Source: Rhizobium album
Lineage (GTDB): Bacteria; Pseudomonadota; Alphaproteobacteria; Rhizobiales; Rhizobiaceae
Reading direction: 5' to 3'
Assembly: GCF_003122325.1 (NCBI RefSeq)
Contig: NZ_QFBC01000014.1
Coordinates: forward strand, 124,001 to 188,000
DNA length: 64,000 nt
The position numbers and the translations under genes were made by a program. The notes beneath the pieces are model-generated. The model had not been told where the DNA came from. It saw only the letters and a program-made list of their open reading frames with translations, and made no database searches. Below are positions 27,801 through 36,652 of this stretch, one piece after another (positions within the stretch are counted from its first letter, which is position 1; each line of letters begins with the position of its first letter).

Positions 27801-29345
27801 AATCTCGATCGAACGGTTCGTGGTCTATACAATGACCTTGGCCGCGTAGAACAGACAGCGAGCGCCTATGCGGATCGGGTCTTCGATTCTGCCGGGAAGT
27901 TGACCGAAGGCGGGGTTCTCGCCACCCCTAACAACGTCCTTAAGCTTTATTCCGCAGTTACCAGTGCGCCAGAACTCGCCGCTCTTAAAGCAGATATCGA
28001 TCGTATCCGGTCCGGCTATGATGAACTCAGTGACATCATCGACACAACGAAGGCCAATGCCCTTTTCGACCGTCTGAGTGACGAATTGAAGGCGATCGGA
28101 TTGTCGTTGCCGTTCGACAAGATTGGTGAAAGCCTCTTGCCGGCCAATCTGAATGATTTCGATATCGGGAGCGTCTTTCGAAACTTTGGCGGGGCCAAAC
28201 TCGATAACCTGTTCAAGGGGTACAAGATTCCTCAAGGCGTCGCTGACGCCATCAAGGTCACCCATGACTTCGACGAGAAGCAGGCGCGGGCCTGGGTGCA
28301 GGTAGATATCAATGCCCCCTTCCCTGGGCGCCGCAGTCTTTTTTCTCTCGGTGTGTTCAAGGCCGACTTCGTCGATATGCAGTTGACGGGGCGGGTTCGC
28401 CTCGACGCATCAAAAGACCAGGAAAAAGTGGCGGTTACCGGTTTTGGCAGAATTGGCACCGCGATCGACGTGGTCGTCAGCGGCCAGTCGATGGTCCGGT
28501 TCGACAATTTTGGTCTGGCTTTCACGAAGGAGAGCGGGCTTGATATCCAGTTCGATCCGAAGAACGTCAAGCTCAATCCACAGTTTAAGTTCATTCAGGA
28601 TTTCCTGTCGTCGATCTTCCCAGAGTTGCCAGGAGGTCTGGAGTGGATTCGCGAAAACGGCGTGCCAATTGGTGTCCAGCACGATTTTGCGATCCCGAAT
28701 CTGTCGCTGAATTTCGGTACGAGCGGCGTTTCCAACATATCGTTGGAAAACCATTTCAAGCTCGTCGCATTCCCCGACTTCATGTTGGCGAACCGCTTCA
28801 ATCTTTCAACCGTCGAGCGGCCGTTCATTTTCTCAATTTTTGTTATCGGTGGTACCGGCTATATGCAGGTTGAGGCCGAGTACAAACCGATCAACAGCGA
28901 GTTGACTGTCTTGGTCGAAGCAGGGGCTGGCGGGTCGGCCCAACTCGGATTTGCGTTCGGCCCGATATCCGGTCAGGTGTTCATCACGCTGTCAGGCGTG
29001 TTGTCATACCGCAAAACCATCGGAAAGTCCGGCGGCGGCCTGTCGATCGCAGTTGTCCTGGTCATTGCTGGTCATGTCGACGTAGCTGGGATTGCGACCG
29101 TCGGGATCACACTGGTTCTGCGCATGACCTACAGGGAATCCGGTCAAATCGACGCCGATGGCACGCTAACCGTATCGATCCGGATCAGCCGGTTCTTCAC
29201 CCTGCGCGCGCGTGCTCAGGCCAACTACAAATTGCGTGGTGGGAAATCAGAATCCTCAGTCAGCACCTCGACCTCTGCCGAGCTGGAAGGCAAGGCAGCG
29301 GAGATCGAGAAAGCAGCCAACAAATTACAGGGGGCAATGAAGTAA
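21810..29345 (+). CDS. Giant unknown protein A, 2511 residues
   Basis: One uninterrupted frame of 7.5 kb with a strong GGGAGG ribosome site and no signal peptide or obvious membrane anchor. I recognise no family. Three zones can be seen. Residues 1 to about 1330 are mixed and strand-rich, with many short aromatic segments. About 1340 to 2140 is almost purely helical and rich in Ala, Asp, Val and Lys, with long heptad-like stretches (for example AIDSAVDQVTTLVEDLMTG and QAQEAVGDIGDLANRAVEF), reminiscent in composition of tape-measure or coiled-coil scaffold proteins. About 2145 to 2480 is strand-rich with alternating hydrophobic residues (GLSIAVVLVIAGHVDVAG), like a barrel or long beta-groove, followed by a short charged helical tail. 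There are only about six cysteines. The next giant gene starts 1 bp after its stop. A very large structural, surface or toxin-like complex is possible, but function is unknown. Confidence 0.85.
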   Translation: MLAFRLFGHFAWPPLPEAVGTEKPLDGVVDLFFISDGKTQRAALRWSSGRSIPSRDDPALEVIPTVRPEDVIEFLGDGEETKTFWVDQVAAADWLAFRGAFLIEQYEKGALTLRLPLANGFAYDGINPVYSGLRLLKSNLFALRINLPLPLRQSQISEARAFPFTAVYQTSKGLKGDPIQLATLFGGWTDEGTNDAVPGEEDNYVELSNHSGVKNFKLGSFGFSERGTKPAGFVSYQDNAKINPNKTWPKNATAFSNDLLSRYGFNVREDGLRFSNNEPEDLSLRFFSLDGVVAGLTYRVRVIPQIPANSADEDDLQVDTVKVSDNQNIMMFRLRLSEELGGKRAHSVYYGADQRALISGWLHLGDRISADCTLSWKIGPDDVWSGDRRKDWSADVALQWSWRETISEVAASSVERDALFSGGLLSMAQFSFEEARKALVAGEAGQPQSFLPSLSLRKQSVWFTLFGSVLKAQIDPHTGLIAWGRPDDGRGKLIGPWRRPPTRLSLASPTALMSNDLSKGDSTTIVISAARMSFFEDPKAAFRIKLQHDQQWVPITEDTIDDGPSFFLSYTATLVDAPATWHGRLASLEFDAVGKPDNSEKPTEIEARLRIGGAGTRDGSSQDGANLRYPEGRISVEFRLVIPLTSVRPVGVDTLRFDRSARVAPLLIPLNPDSRSGQYWLDATEVLSARQDRQLTASIYENTPDGKDKNDYVVLSSEPFSVFRFRQEPLANRGRDDTAAVAVYSGDDRIWQYRKVAPYYHYMLPAQAIGESADKPGRLEIHDLVDEVEMPPRPFQSNFEEHGEDKKYDELRSNLRRRAVEQALTPPAEIWIAPSDVERGYFMPEATSYEIFRQAGAYGLGAALSFLRAEFLYGLPVGIDVSKETGIARGARIAEIEALVGRLTGPARETDNDRALVSRWDAVRSSAARRPERLEVWARDLKSTTEFTPARFSDGVRFALRGSALHRPPVIDHSDDALIAEDEPDFQNWPRLGLAAPQIISLVDTATPRKPRHHPQGLSGGALWPVESFNLLRALLDQPESDGGTIEQIALSPLGGDAVQKAEFLGGKFAIISETRNGRVQRQQVEVIGRVCALWHRAKHVVVYERTVNPSAQFAPKFKDDDKRTRSRRPILRKVREYIELLQPVRQYPDFDRATQRSAGFLESVRFNSNVINVDSAWSSEVGKTGWQVPLWNRQASMERPQVYPLPDIAFVSTAEGEGEKPNVAQDCRDPDLLYFFADFKASTSDTDQWAPLIGLDYVNLPNAKAIADSYDVTSNTQQGGDRKYGSDGRRRAVSRLLPGLRRFTWRLAPAAQKTAINAGRSGKPVYVGVDSISFMRAGHTEEAQKRLPPQLFDALTSAKQSLELGQLSKLDYWTNDGSGVDDALLDFSKKVGNGDQGTLIDIIKSNDPVAIQNAITDLKGQLTGTVSAAVTGKLAGIDKSKLEKLRSFASGLSSGALCEKLKIDAVAVIKRKQNLVSTALRDWVADVSNDLAQWEVDSGQALGQSKADLRNRFTTEIISHLRPLFAEASQDVTRVEEGVEKAKAILLDTEVELEQVIKRAHQRVDQFNAGYEKDKPWSAERRKAYRAGLVACIASVEADVDAAIDEAAQRLAVELNNAGQSIAGHVTKFLQDVNAFRGMAADQVSRIGVAVRDVLQNLIVALSDLQTLPQPPDGTLPPVGKLPDLLAKIQANQDLGNKDPALKARVILVLQQAQEAVGDIGDLANRAVEFDGAIDSAVDQVTTLVEDLMTGITNAAAVLKQATEDFVDVAQKLADAEFLELQIDVSAIANVLAKVPFDGPVQEIDDLLSGIGNAVDAVLVPTRRWLDEQFVEANEALQAIPEKMQPVIDDVQSTLKGVKDALAPEALLEKYVSRFIDNGLEIVLGPLDDTKLIDPVAVTGQIKILRNRIQLVVSEVEQQIEDFSVAGLGALAEVTDACSAVSQGVAEVDQYFAQLANDAEAYLKGKLTAAGEALQKVYDEYGQTVDAAQKLIAAVGNLDRTVRGLYNDLGRVEQTASAYADRVFDSAGKLTEGGVLATPNNVLKLYSAVTSAPELAALKADIDRIRSGYDELSDIIDTTKANALFDRLSDELKAIGLSLPFDKIGESLLPANLNDFDIGSVFRNFGGAKLDNLFKGYKIPQGVADAIKVTHDFDEKQARAWVQVDINAPFPGRRSLFSLGVFKADFVDMQLTGRVRLDASKDQEKVAVTGFGRIGTAIDVVVSGQSMVRFDNFGLAFTKESGLDIQFDPKNVKLNPQFKFIQDFLSSIFPELPGGLEWIRENGVPIGVQHDFAIPNLSLNFGTSGVSNISLENHFKLVAFPDFMLANRFNLSTVERPFIFSIFVIGGTGYMQVEAEYKPINSELTVLVEAGAGGSAQLGFAFGPISGQVFITLSGVLSYRKTIGKSGGGLSIAVVLVIAGHVDVAGIATVGITLVLRMTYRESGQIDADGTLTVSIRISRFFTLRARAQANYKLRGGKSESSVSTSTSAELEGKAAEIEKAANKLQGAMK

Positions 29346-29346
29346 G

Positions 29347-32300
29347 ATGACGCTGAACCCGATCATTCATTGCCTGGTCGATCCAGAGCCCCAGGCGTTT
29401 CATGCGGTGGATCTGACCGCCACCTATGCAGTAAACCTTTCGTTCGAAGTCCAGACTGATCTAACGACCTTCGATCAAGCGGAAGAGGATGACGCACACG
29501 CAAAATTCAGAAACATTCTGGCCGCGCTGTCATCAACCAGCCTGCATGTGTTCAAGATCGATTTGGCATCGGCGCCTAGAACTGTTTCACCTGCCGATGT
29601 GGAACTCGAACCTCGCACGATTTCGGCACCCCAGATCGTTTCGGACGAGGGAGATGTCATTGCTTGGTTGGAAAAGCATACGCCGAGCTTGGGGGCGGCC
29701 TATTGGACCTCTCGCAACGATGCTTTCGATCCTGATTTAACAGTTGATGCAGAAAAAGCTGGTGCCTCTTCGCGCCTCCGCGCCGCGCAGGCCTGGAACG
29801 CGCCGGCGGGGCACATGCAGGGTCTCACGCATCTGTTGCAAGTCAAGGATCATCAGAAAGATGGAGTTTTTGTCGTCCTGCCCTTCTTCGGCGATGTTCT
29901 GGATGTTCCTCAAATTCAGGTCATCACCCACGAAACTACTCCTGGGCAATGGCATGATGCGGCAATTGATTGCACTTACGACGTGCTCGGCGGATTGGGC
30001 TCTTGGACATGTAGAACGAACCTGATCGGGCGCGTTGACGGGAATCCGATCATCCCTGCCCCGCCGACCTTTCCTGTGAGTGACGTGTTGACCGACGAGG
30101 GGTTCATGAAAATGAACCGCGATGCGGAAGAGATTCATCGCTTCCTCCGAATGTTCGAAGCGCGTGCCGGATCGATTATGTCGAGCGCCGATGCACTACG
30201 CGATAATGGGCCGCATGAAGAGTTCGATCTCGAGGCCCTCATGGGCTTCTCTACTTCGAGCACGTCACCCGCTACCTATCACTGGGGGAAGACGATCTGG
30301 TACGTCGTCAGCAGTTTGTTGGCGGCGCTTGATAATCATATCTTGTCGCTATTGAAACCAGTCCACGACGTCGAAGGATGGAAACCGGATCCAAAAAGCG
30401 AGGGGGAGGTGCTCGCGCCATTCGTTACTGCTATCTTGGAAGAGTTGAAAAATTTCGACGATTACGCTGTTATAGACGGGCAAACTGTTGCGCTGGCTAC
30501 ACGTAATGCGTTGATCGATTTTTGCCCCTTGATCCGCTACGGAGACAACAAGACCAGGGATGCAGTCGTTGATACTCTTCTTAAAATTTACGATCTTTCG
30601 CCCGCAACCACGCGTGACGGGTATCTCAATCCGACAGATACGGACAATCTGATTGCGAGCATGCTGGGTGCATTTCGTGCGCCTGGGCATGATGTAGTCC
30701 CAGAGGAGGCAAGCCATGTGGTTGCGGACCTGATGGGAAAATCGATCGAGACATTGTCGGCCTCGCTGACAAACTTAGAGCAGACTTTGCAGGACGAGTC
30801 CGGATCCGAGCGGGCATTGATCCGCCTGTTCGAAAGCATCGAGCCCACCGTTCCTAATAACTCTCCCGTCCCGGCTGATCAGCGCCTTGCCCACCGCATT
30901 GCGGTCGCTCTTTTACGCCTAATGCCGTCGAAGGACCCTAGCAGCCCCCCCGATACCAATCTCGTCGGGGCCATCAACACCGGTTGGGAGAACTACAAGG
31001 CACTTCTGAATGGTCCCTTTAACGGAGCCGAGGCCATTCGACGTGCGGTCAGCGCGAGCTTCGTGAGTGCCCTCCTCAAAACCGCTCGTGATTTTCAAAT
31101 CCCCATCCCAGTTGCCAATCTATACGGCTTGATGGCTGAGGCCAATTTCTTCAGGTGGCGGCTACTCGGTCCAGAAGACCGCCGCGCGAGTTGCTTCCAT
31201 GCCTTGACGCTTCCGCTGACGATCACCGATTCGGACTTCAGGCCGGACTTTGAACGCATGGGGCAAAGACTCAAAGAGGCCTATCAAGACGCCATTGCGC
31301 CGGTAGTTGCAGCGCCGAAAGATCGGCAACGCTTCATGCCGGACAGTTTCCCCCTCCCCCTCCCCATTCAGATCGCATCCGGTATCGACGGGAGCGAATT
31401 TGACGAGTTTGCAAAATCCTATAACGGCATTTGCGTCGCCGTTCGCCGCCTCGATGAGGATCCGAAGTGGGCCTATGCGAACCTTGCGGATCTTCGGTGG
31501 AGAGCGCCGCAGGTCACCGGTCGTCACAACTTAGATAAAGGAGCCGACGTCTCCGGCGCCCTCCATCCGATGATGCCGGCTATTGCTGACGGTCGAGCGA
31601 TGATGTTCATCGAATATGAGGGGTTTCCCTTCGCCGACGCGGCGAGTGCGTCGCGGATGAATGATGACGCGTCCTTTACCGCGATGCCATTTTATACGCC
31701 CGCGCCGCACGAATTTCCTGTGAAGGATCAATTCGCGCTGCTGCCTCGGTTGGCATACGGTCTGGGGTTCGAAAGCTTCAGTTTCGCGGTGAGCAACGCT
31801 GGCGTTTTGCCTCCCGGCCTGCAAAAGAGCAATGACGAGCCTTGGCTGCCCAGGCCTGATATCGAAAGCGCCTTTGACGGTCCTTGGGAGCGGCCTGATA
31901 TTTTGTTCCTGCGCTATGAGCGGCGCACGGCCATCGCACGGATGTCGGTGATTGAGCAGCCGGACCCCGGCAAGCCTCGGCGACTTGGTGAGTCGATCGT
32001 TGGCGTCCACCCTCTATGTGGTGATTACCCAAGGCTCGGTGTCGTCGCTGACCAGGATGCTCCCGGCACGATCGATCTCTTTCGGGACGGCGATGGTCTT
32101 CCCCGCATGTACATTCCCAACAACTTCAAGGGGAACTTGGACTGGCGGCTCGCTGAGCTCGAATGGGGCGGTGATGCACCGTCCACACTCACTCTCTCGC
32201 TTTATTCTAAGGCCCCGGATGATCCTTCAGACAAAGGGCTGGAACTTCGCGTTAATGCAGCTTTGCAAAGCCTGAGTGACCTGCGTGTCGTTGCTTCCAA

Positions 32301-35300
32301 CCTAAATGGTCGTCGCGTCCGCTTGTATTCTGGAGACATTGAAGTTGCTGCGAATAGCATCGATCTTCCTGACGATGTCGAATATTTCTGGCTCCGCATA
32401 GAACTCTCGAGTTCCGGCCAAGCGAGTTCATTGAGTTTTGATCAGCCCGAGGATCGCAGACCGTCGGAGGACGAAGCCCCCCTCCTCTTGCTTCGCCCCA
32501 ACAACGACGTATGGCGCCAGGATTTGCCCAATACAACGAAACTGCGGGCCTCAACACCCCGGGTGGGCTACCTCGACTTCATGCGCTGGATGTCAAATTC
32601 GTCGTTGCGCGATGAAGCCTATCGGGACGGCGGCGACCAGTTTGAGAGAATTCTGCTGCTTGCTTATCTCATGCGTCACCTCGACGCTGGCCTAGCCCAA
32701 TTCCTCGACAATCTCCCGGACCCGGCGGTCGATGCAATCAGAGTTGAGTTGATGACGACCGACAGGCTTTTCGGCCAAGCCGAAGCCGCTGTCCAGCGGT
32801 TCGGCAACCTTCGCGGACGTCTTGCGACATTCGTCAAAGAAGCGATACCAAATATCGTCGCCGGTTGGGAGGCAAGGAGACGAGCAAGGCTTAATGCGCA
32901 ACTGGATGGGCAGCGGCGGGACCTCCCTCTATGCACGCCATCCGAATTGCGTGAACAGATCTTCAAGCCGCTCGATGAGTTATTCACCTTTCAGATCACC
33001 ACAATAGCGAGTGGGCCCTTTTCGCTCAGCGGTGGCAGTGAGGCACCGGCGGGTCGAGTGGTCATGACCGCCACGTTGCCAGAAGGGTCGGTCGCTCAGA
33101 TTTCGATGCATTCCGAAGTGAGCGAATTGCACTTCATACCGAGGAATGACGTTAGTGTAATCCACCAAGGCATGAAGCAATACGCCAAGCGAAAAACTAC
33201 TGACGGCTATCTGCTTTTCCCATCCGCGGCAGTCCGCATCGAGACGATCTACGATTATGTCGAAGTACCAGGCCTCCCTACATGGATTGAGGCTGCCGGA
33301 AGGATGATCGAGGCTGTTCCGATCGCCGGCGTACGTCGCTTCGACATCGCGACCACGCGGAACTTAAAAGCCGGTGTCGAACGCGATCTTTGGCGCTTGA
33401 TCAGCGAGATCGACATCACAACCCAACGCTGGCGCATAAGCGGCCGACCAATCTATCATTTCGTGCAACCGCGAAAGTATCGACTCGATGAAACCAATAG
33501 CGGCCCTGCTCTGCCGTTGATATGGACCGCCGCCGACAATCGTCTAGCCCAGTTTGAGAGCGAGGCGTTTTTTGATCGTCCTGAGATTGATTCCCAGACA
33601 ATTACCCAGAGAGTTGCACCCTTGGGGACACCAACTGTCCTGCAGCAGCATCCGTGGGATTCTCCTTCGGCGACCTATTTCAGGCACCGCTTCACGCTCC
33701 GTTCGCGATATGCGGGGGCATTGCGCTCTGGGGCTAAACGCAGTGTTGACGCATGGCTGCCCAAACGCGCCCGAATACGCAAAGAAGACGGTTGGACAAT
33801 GCGGGTCGCAATGCTTGCAGATCCGTCCAGGCTGATCCTGACGCGACCGCAACTGCGGGCACTTATACCCCAAACAACTGCCCCCGGCGGCGAAAGTTCA
33901 AAACGTCCCATACCCCCTATAGCCGCTATCCTTCAGGAGCCGCCATTTTCTCGCGGTGGCCTCGCCGATAGAATTGCGCCCGAACTTAAAACCGGGTTTG
34001 GATACGGCTTCGAAAAGCAGAGCGAAGATGACGAGGCCGCCCACAGGCCAGCGCCCCCCGTCGAAATCCTCGACTCTCGCAAAGAAATCGGTCCAAACCC
34101 ACAACTTGACTATAAGCCTTTCGATATCGAAAAAGTCCTTGGCTTAACATTGCAGGGAGAAGGCCCTTTGGGCCTCACGTTCGACCTGCCCGACGCGCCC
34201 GCACCCGCGTTCGTCAACAGCATGTTGTCACTACGGCCGATCTCGTTGACAGGCGCCGAACCACCCCTCGAGGAAGCTTTGATGGCCGTCACCATGCGAC
34301 GGTATCTTGATCCCCATTGGCTGTATGGGGCTGATGAAACAGACACGCCCGATCCGGTTCTGGCTGCCGATAAGACGACATGGATCGATCTGACAGAAAT
34401 TTCCGGCCCTTCCGTCAAGCTCAGCTATCTTCCGAAGGACGGTGACCAAGCCTTCCCGGTAGCTGAAATCAAAGTTGAAGACGTCAAGGGGTCGGAACGA
34501 TACGTTGTCACGGCCTGGAAAGAGCCAATCGATAAAGTCAAAGGCTACGCGGCCCTCTATGTACCGATTGCAAGCGTTGAGAAGGCACAGGTCGCACGCC
34601 TCTCAATTCTTCATCAACCAATTGCGGCAGGACGCTTTTCAACGTCTATTCTCGCGTCTCTGCAGTCCGTTAACGTATCCGACGGTGAAAGTGGCGCACC
34701 ACTTGTCCTGGCCAGCTTCGAGTGGTCTGGTCCTGAAGCAGTCGCCATCATCGACGTTGAGCACGATGGAGCGCGTATCCCTGCCTCGAAACCGTCCTCG
34801 CTACGCATCGAAGGTGCCGTTTGTAGTTGCCTTGGGACCATGGCGAGTGCGACGACAAGCCTTCGTTGGACGCAATTGAGCCGAGACTTCGAGGTCGTTA
34901 ATGCCATCGGTCAGGCCATCGAGGACGATGATCGTCCAGTCGCAAAACCGTTTGGCTACCATGATGTGATAGCAGCCATCTCAAATGACGAGATAACCTT
35001 TGACTTGCTTAATGGCGATCAGAAGATTGCGATCTGCCCGTCGACATTTGGCAATCGCTATCCTGCCCACGTCCACCGACATATTGGATTCATCACTACT
35101 CGCACCCTTCCTGAGATGGGTCGGCCGGTAGAAGTATTTTGCCGAAAAGGTTTGGCAGGAGGTCAAGGCACGCATCTCTTGGGAAGTCTCAAGGGCGACG
35201 AGCAGGCCGTCCGGATCGTGGAGTTTGAAACACCTGCGTCGATCGTATGTGACAGTCGCCTCTCTTCCATCCCCAACACATATAAAAGCGCGTATTTCGA

Positions 35301-35922
35301 TCTCGTGCGAACCGGTTATCGCGAAAGCGGGTGCATTGTCATCACGATCCGCTTCGTTGGGTCCTCCCAGCACCTTGATCAGTTCAAACGCTTCAAGGTC
35401 AAGCTTGGACAACCTTTAAAGGCTGGCGGAGAGGTTGTTTTTGATTTCACCACTGCAGAGAAATCGCCTGCTGGCGCAAAGCTCATCCTGCGATCACAGC
35501 AAAATTCTGAGCAGGTGATCATCGAGGGTTGGATGTCACAGGCGGACGGTATCGAGAAACGGATACCAGACCCCGAACCGGCTGTCCTCGACCTCTCTGG
35601 CCTCCTCCCGGGGTTCTGGCTTGAGATCAATGCCGATACGGACGGCGGAAAAGGCGAGCCCGAGTTTTGGGCCGACATCTCCATTCTACATAGTAACAAG
35701 GAAAAATTCCCCACCACTGCGCAAGCCGCGGCGGGCGCAGTTCCGCCAGCGCCAACTGCAGGTCCACCGATCGATCTCGATTTCGACTGGTTATTTTCAG
35801 TGCAAGAGGGTGACGCTTCGGCGCTCGTGGCGCCCGCCGGTCTTGCCGGAATGAGTGAGGCACAGGCTAGGATAATATCAGTTTCGCCACCAATTCCGAT
35901 ATTGCCGGCTGGATCTCATTAG
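29347..35922 (+). CDS. Giant unknown protein B, 2191 residues
   Basis: An uninterrupted 6.6-kb frame starting one base after the stop of giant protein A, so the two are almost certainly translated in a coupled way and probably form one complex. No signal peptide or membrane segment is visible and no family is recognised. Residues 1-270 are strand-rich; about 260-640 is helical (EEIHRFLRMFEARAGSI, then repeated helices such as SLTNLEQTLQDE); the rest is largely strand-rich with short helical insertions. A proline-rich, acidic hinge lies near 1555-1580 (QSEDDEAAHRPAPPVE) and another alanine/proline-rich linker near 2120-2140. It has roughly fourteen cysteines, more than protein A. Codon choice resembles the neighbouring rhizobial genes, so it does not look like a very recent import. 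Confidence 0.85.
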   Translation: MTLNPIIHCLVDPEPQAFHAVDLTATYAVNLSFEVQTDLTTFDQAEEDDAHAKFRNILAALSSTSLHVFKIDLASAPRTVSPADVELEPRTISAPQIVSDEGDVIAWLEKHTPSLGAAYWTSRNDAFDPDLTVDAEKAGASSRLRAAQAWNAPAGHMQGLTHLLQVKDHQKDGVFVVLPFFGDVLDVPQIQVITHETTPGQWHDAAIDCTYDVLGGLGSWTCRTNLIGRVDGNPIIPAPPTFPVSDVLTDEGFMKMNRDAEEIHRFLRMFEARAGSIMSSADALRDNGPHEEFDLEALMGFSTSSTSPATYHWGKTIWYVVSSLLAALDNHILSLLKPVHDVEGWKPDPKSEGEVLAPFVTAILEELKNFDDYAVIDGQTVALATRNALIDFCPLIRYGDNKTRDAVVDTLLKIYDLSPATTRDGYLNPTDTDNLIASMLGAFRAPGHDVVPEEASHVVADLMGKSIETLSASLTNLEQTLQDESGSERALIRLFESIEPTVPNNSPVPADQRLAHRIAVALLRLMPSKDPSSPPDTNLVGAINTGWENYKALLNGPFNGAEAIRRAVSASFVSALLKTARDFQIPIPVANLYGLMAEANFFRWRLLGPEDRRASCFHALTLPLTITDSDFRPDFERMGQRLKEAYQDAIAPVVAAPKDRQRFMPDSFPLPLPIQIASGIDGSEFDEFAKSYNGICVAVRRLDEDPKWAYANLADLRWRAPQVTGRHNLDKGADVSGALHPMMPAIADGRAMMFIEYEGFPFADAASASRMNDDASFTAMPFYTPAPHEFPVKDQFALLPRLAYGLGFESFSFAVSNAGVLPPGLQKSNDEPWLPRPDIESAFDGPWERPDILFLRYERRTAIARMSVIEQPDPGKPRRLGESIVGVHPLCGDYPRLGVVADQDAPGTIDLFRDGDGLPRMYIPNNFKGNLDWRLAELEWGGDAPSTLTLSLYSKAPDDPSDKGLELRVNAALQSLSDLRVVASNLNGRRVRLYSGDIEVAANSIDLPDDVEYFWLRIELSSSGQASSLSFDQPEDRRPSEDEAPLLLLRPNNDVWRQDLPNTTKLRASTPRVGYLDFMRWMSNSSLRDEAYRDGGDQFERILLLAYLMRHLDAGLAQFLDNLPDPAVDAIRVELMTTDRLFGQAEAAVQRFGNLRGRLATFVKEAIPNIVAGWEARRRARLNAQLDGQRRDLPLCTPSELREQIFKPLDELFTFQITTIASGPFSLSGGSEAPAGRVVMTATLPEGSVAQISMHSEVSELHFIPRNDVSVIHQGMKQYAKRKTTDGYLLFPSAAVRIETIYDYVEVPGLPTWIEAAGRMIEAVPIAGVRRFDIATTRNLKAGVERDLWRLISEIDITTQRWRISGRPIYHFVQPRKYRLDETNSGPALPLIWTAADNRLAQFESEAFFDRPEIDSQTITQRVAPLGTPTVLQQHPWDSPSATYFRHRFTLRSRYAGALRSGAKRSVDAWLPKRARIRKEDGWTMRVAMLADPSRLILTRPQLRALIPQTTAPGGESSKRPIPPIAAILQEPPFSRGGLADRIAPELKTGFGYGFEKQSEDDEAAHRPAPPVEILDSRKEIGPNPQLDYKPFDIEKVLGLTLQGEGPLGLTFDLPDAPAPAFVNSMLSLRPISLTGAEPPLEEALMAVTMRRYLDPHWLYGADETDTPDPVLAADKTTWIDLTEISGPSVKLSYLPKDGDQAFPVAEIKVEDVKGSERYVVTAWKEPIDKVKGYAALYVPIASVEKAQVARLSILHQPIAAGRFSTSILASLQSVNVSDGESGAPLVLASFEWSGPEAVAIIDVEHDGARIPASKPSSLRIEGAVCSCLGTMASATTSLRWTQLSRDFEVVNAIGQAIEDDDRPVAKPFGYHDVIAAISNDEITFDLLNGDQKIAICPSTFGNRYPAHVHRHIGFITTRTLPEMGRPVEVFCRKGLAGGQGTHLLGSLKGDEQAVRIVEFETPASIVCDSRLSSIPNTYKSAYFDLVRTGYRESGCIVITIRFVGSSQHLDQFKRFKVKLGQPLKAGGEVVFDFTTAEKSPAGAKLILRSQQNSEQVIIEGWMSQADGIEKRIPDPEPAVLDLSGLLPGFWLEINADTDGGKGEPEFWADISILHSNKEKFPTTAQAAAGAVPPAPTAGPPIDLDFDWLFSVQEGDASALVAPAGLAGMSEAQARIISVSPPIPILPAGSH

Positions 35923-36049
35923 TCGGCAGCAGGTCAACCGCCGTTGCGCCGACATCGATTATTTAAGGGCCGCCGTCACGGCCTGGTGAACCTAGAAATA
36001 CGCCGGGCGAGATTGGCACCCCCTCCCCGTTAACATGGAGAAGACATCA

Positions 36050-36652
36050 ATGGCACGCACAGTATGGCTTACCTTCGATGATGGTCCCAATCCTTTAAAG
36101 ACGCCAGTCGTCTTGAAATGCCTGAAGGACAACAACATCAAAGCTACGTTTTTCATGGTCGGCAATCTCGCGGAACTGCACAAGTCCACCGCTGAAGCAG
36201 TTGCCAAGGCGGGTCACTTGATAGGCAACCACACCTATACCCATAGGGTCTTGGAGGGACTTCCCGAAGCACAGATCAAGGAGGAGATCTCGAAAGCGGA
36301 CGTCCCACTCAGCAAGCTCTCGACTTATAAGAAATGGTTCCGCCCGCCAACAGGTGCGCTGGATGCGACAGTGCGTAAGGTCGCAGCCGATCTCGGGTTC
36401 GGAATTTACAAATGGAATGTGGACACGAAAGATTACGACAGCAAGGATCCAGACAAATGGATTCCGCTTGGTATAAGCGAAATCAAGGCACAGTCTAGCG
36501 CGGCAGTCGTCCTAAACCATGACATCTACGAAGCAACAGCAAATCACCTGCAGCAGTTTATCGACGAGATCCGAAAGCTACCGAACACGACTTTTGGTGC
36601 GCCATCCTCCCTACCGGTTATCAACACTATTGCGGGAGGCGCAGAAGTTTAG
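36050..36652 (+). CDS. NodB-homology polysaccharide deacetylase (cytoplasmic-looking)
   Basis: A 200-residue enzyme with an intact carbohydrate-esterase-4 (NodB) core: TFDDGP (residues 8-13, catalytic Asp and metal Asp), HTYTH (metal-binding histidines), RPPTG (motif 3) and LNHD near the C-terminus (catalytic His). There is no signal peptide, unlike most peptidoglycan deacetylases and like NodB itself. An in-frame ATG lies at 36035, but GGAG at 36037-36040 serves ATG 36050 better. It follows giant protein B by 127 bp on the same strand. It would remove acetyl groups from an amino-sugar polymer or oligosaccharide; the substrate in this cluster is unknown. Confidence 0.88.
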   Translation: MARTVWLTFDDGPNPLKTPVVLKCLKDNNIKATFFMVGNLAELHKSTAEAVAKAGHLIGNHTYTHRVLEGLPEAQIKEEISKADVPLSKLSTYKKWFRPPTGALDATVRKVAADLGFGIYKWNVDTKDYDSKDPDKWIPLGISEIKAQSSAAVVLNHDIYEATANHLQQFIDEIRKLPNTTFGAPSSLPVINTIAGGAEV

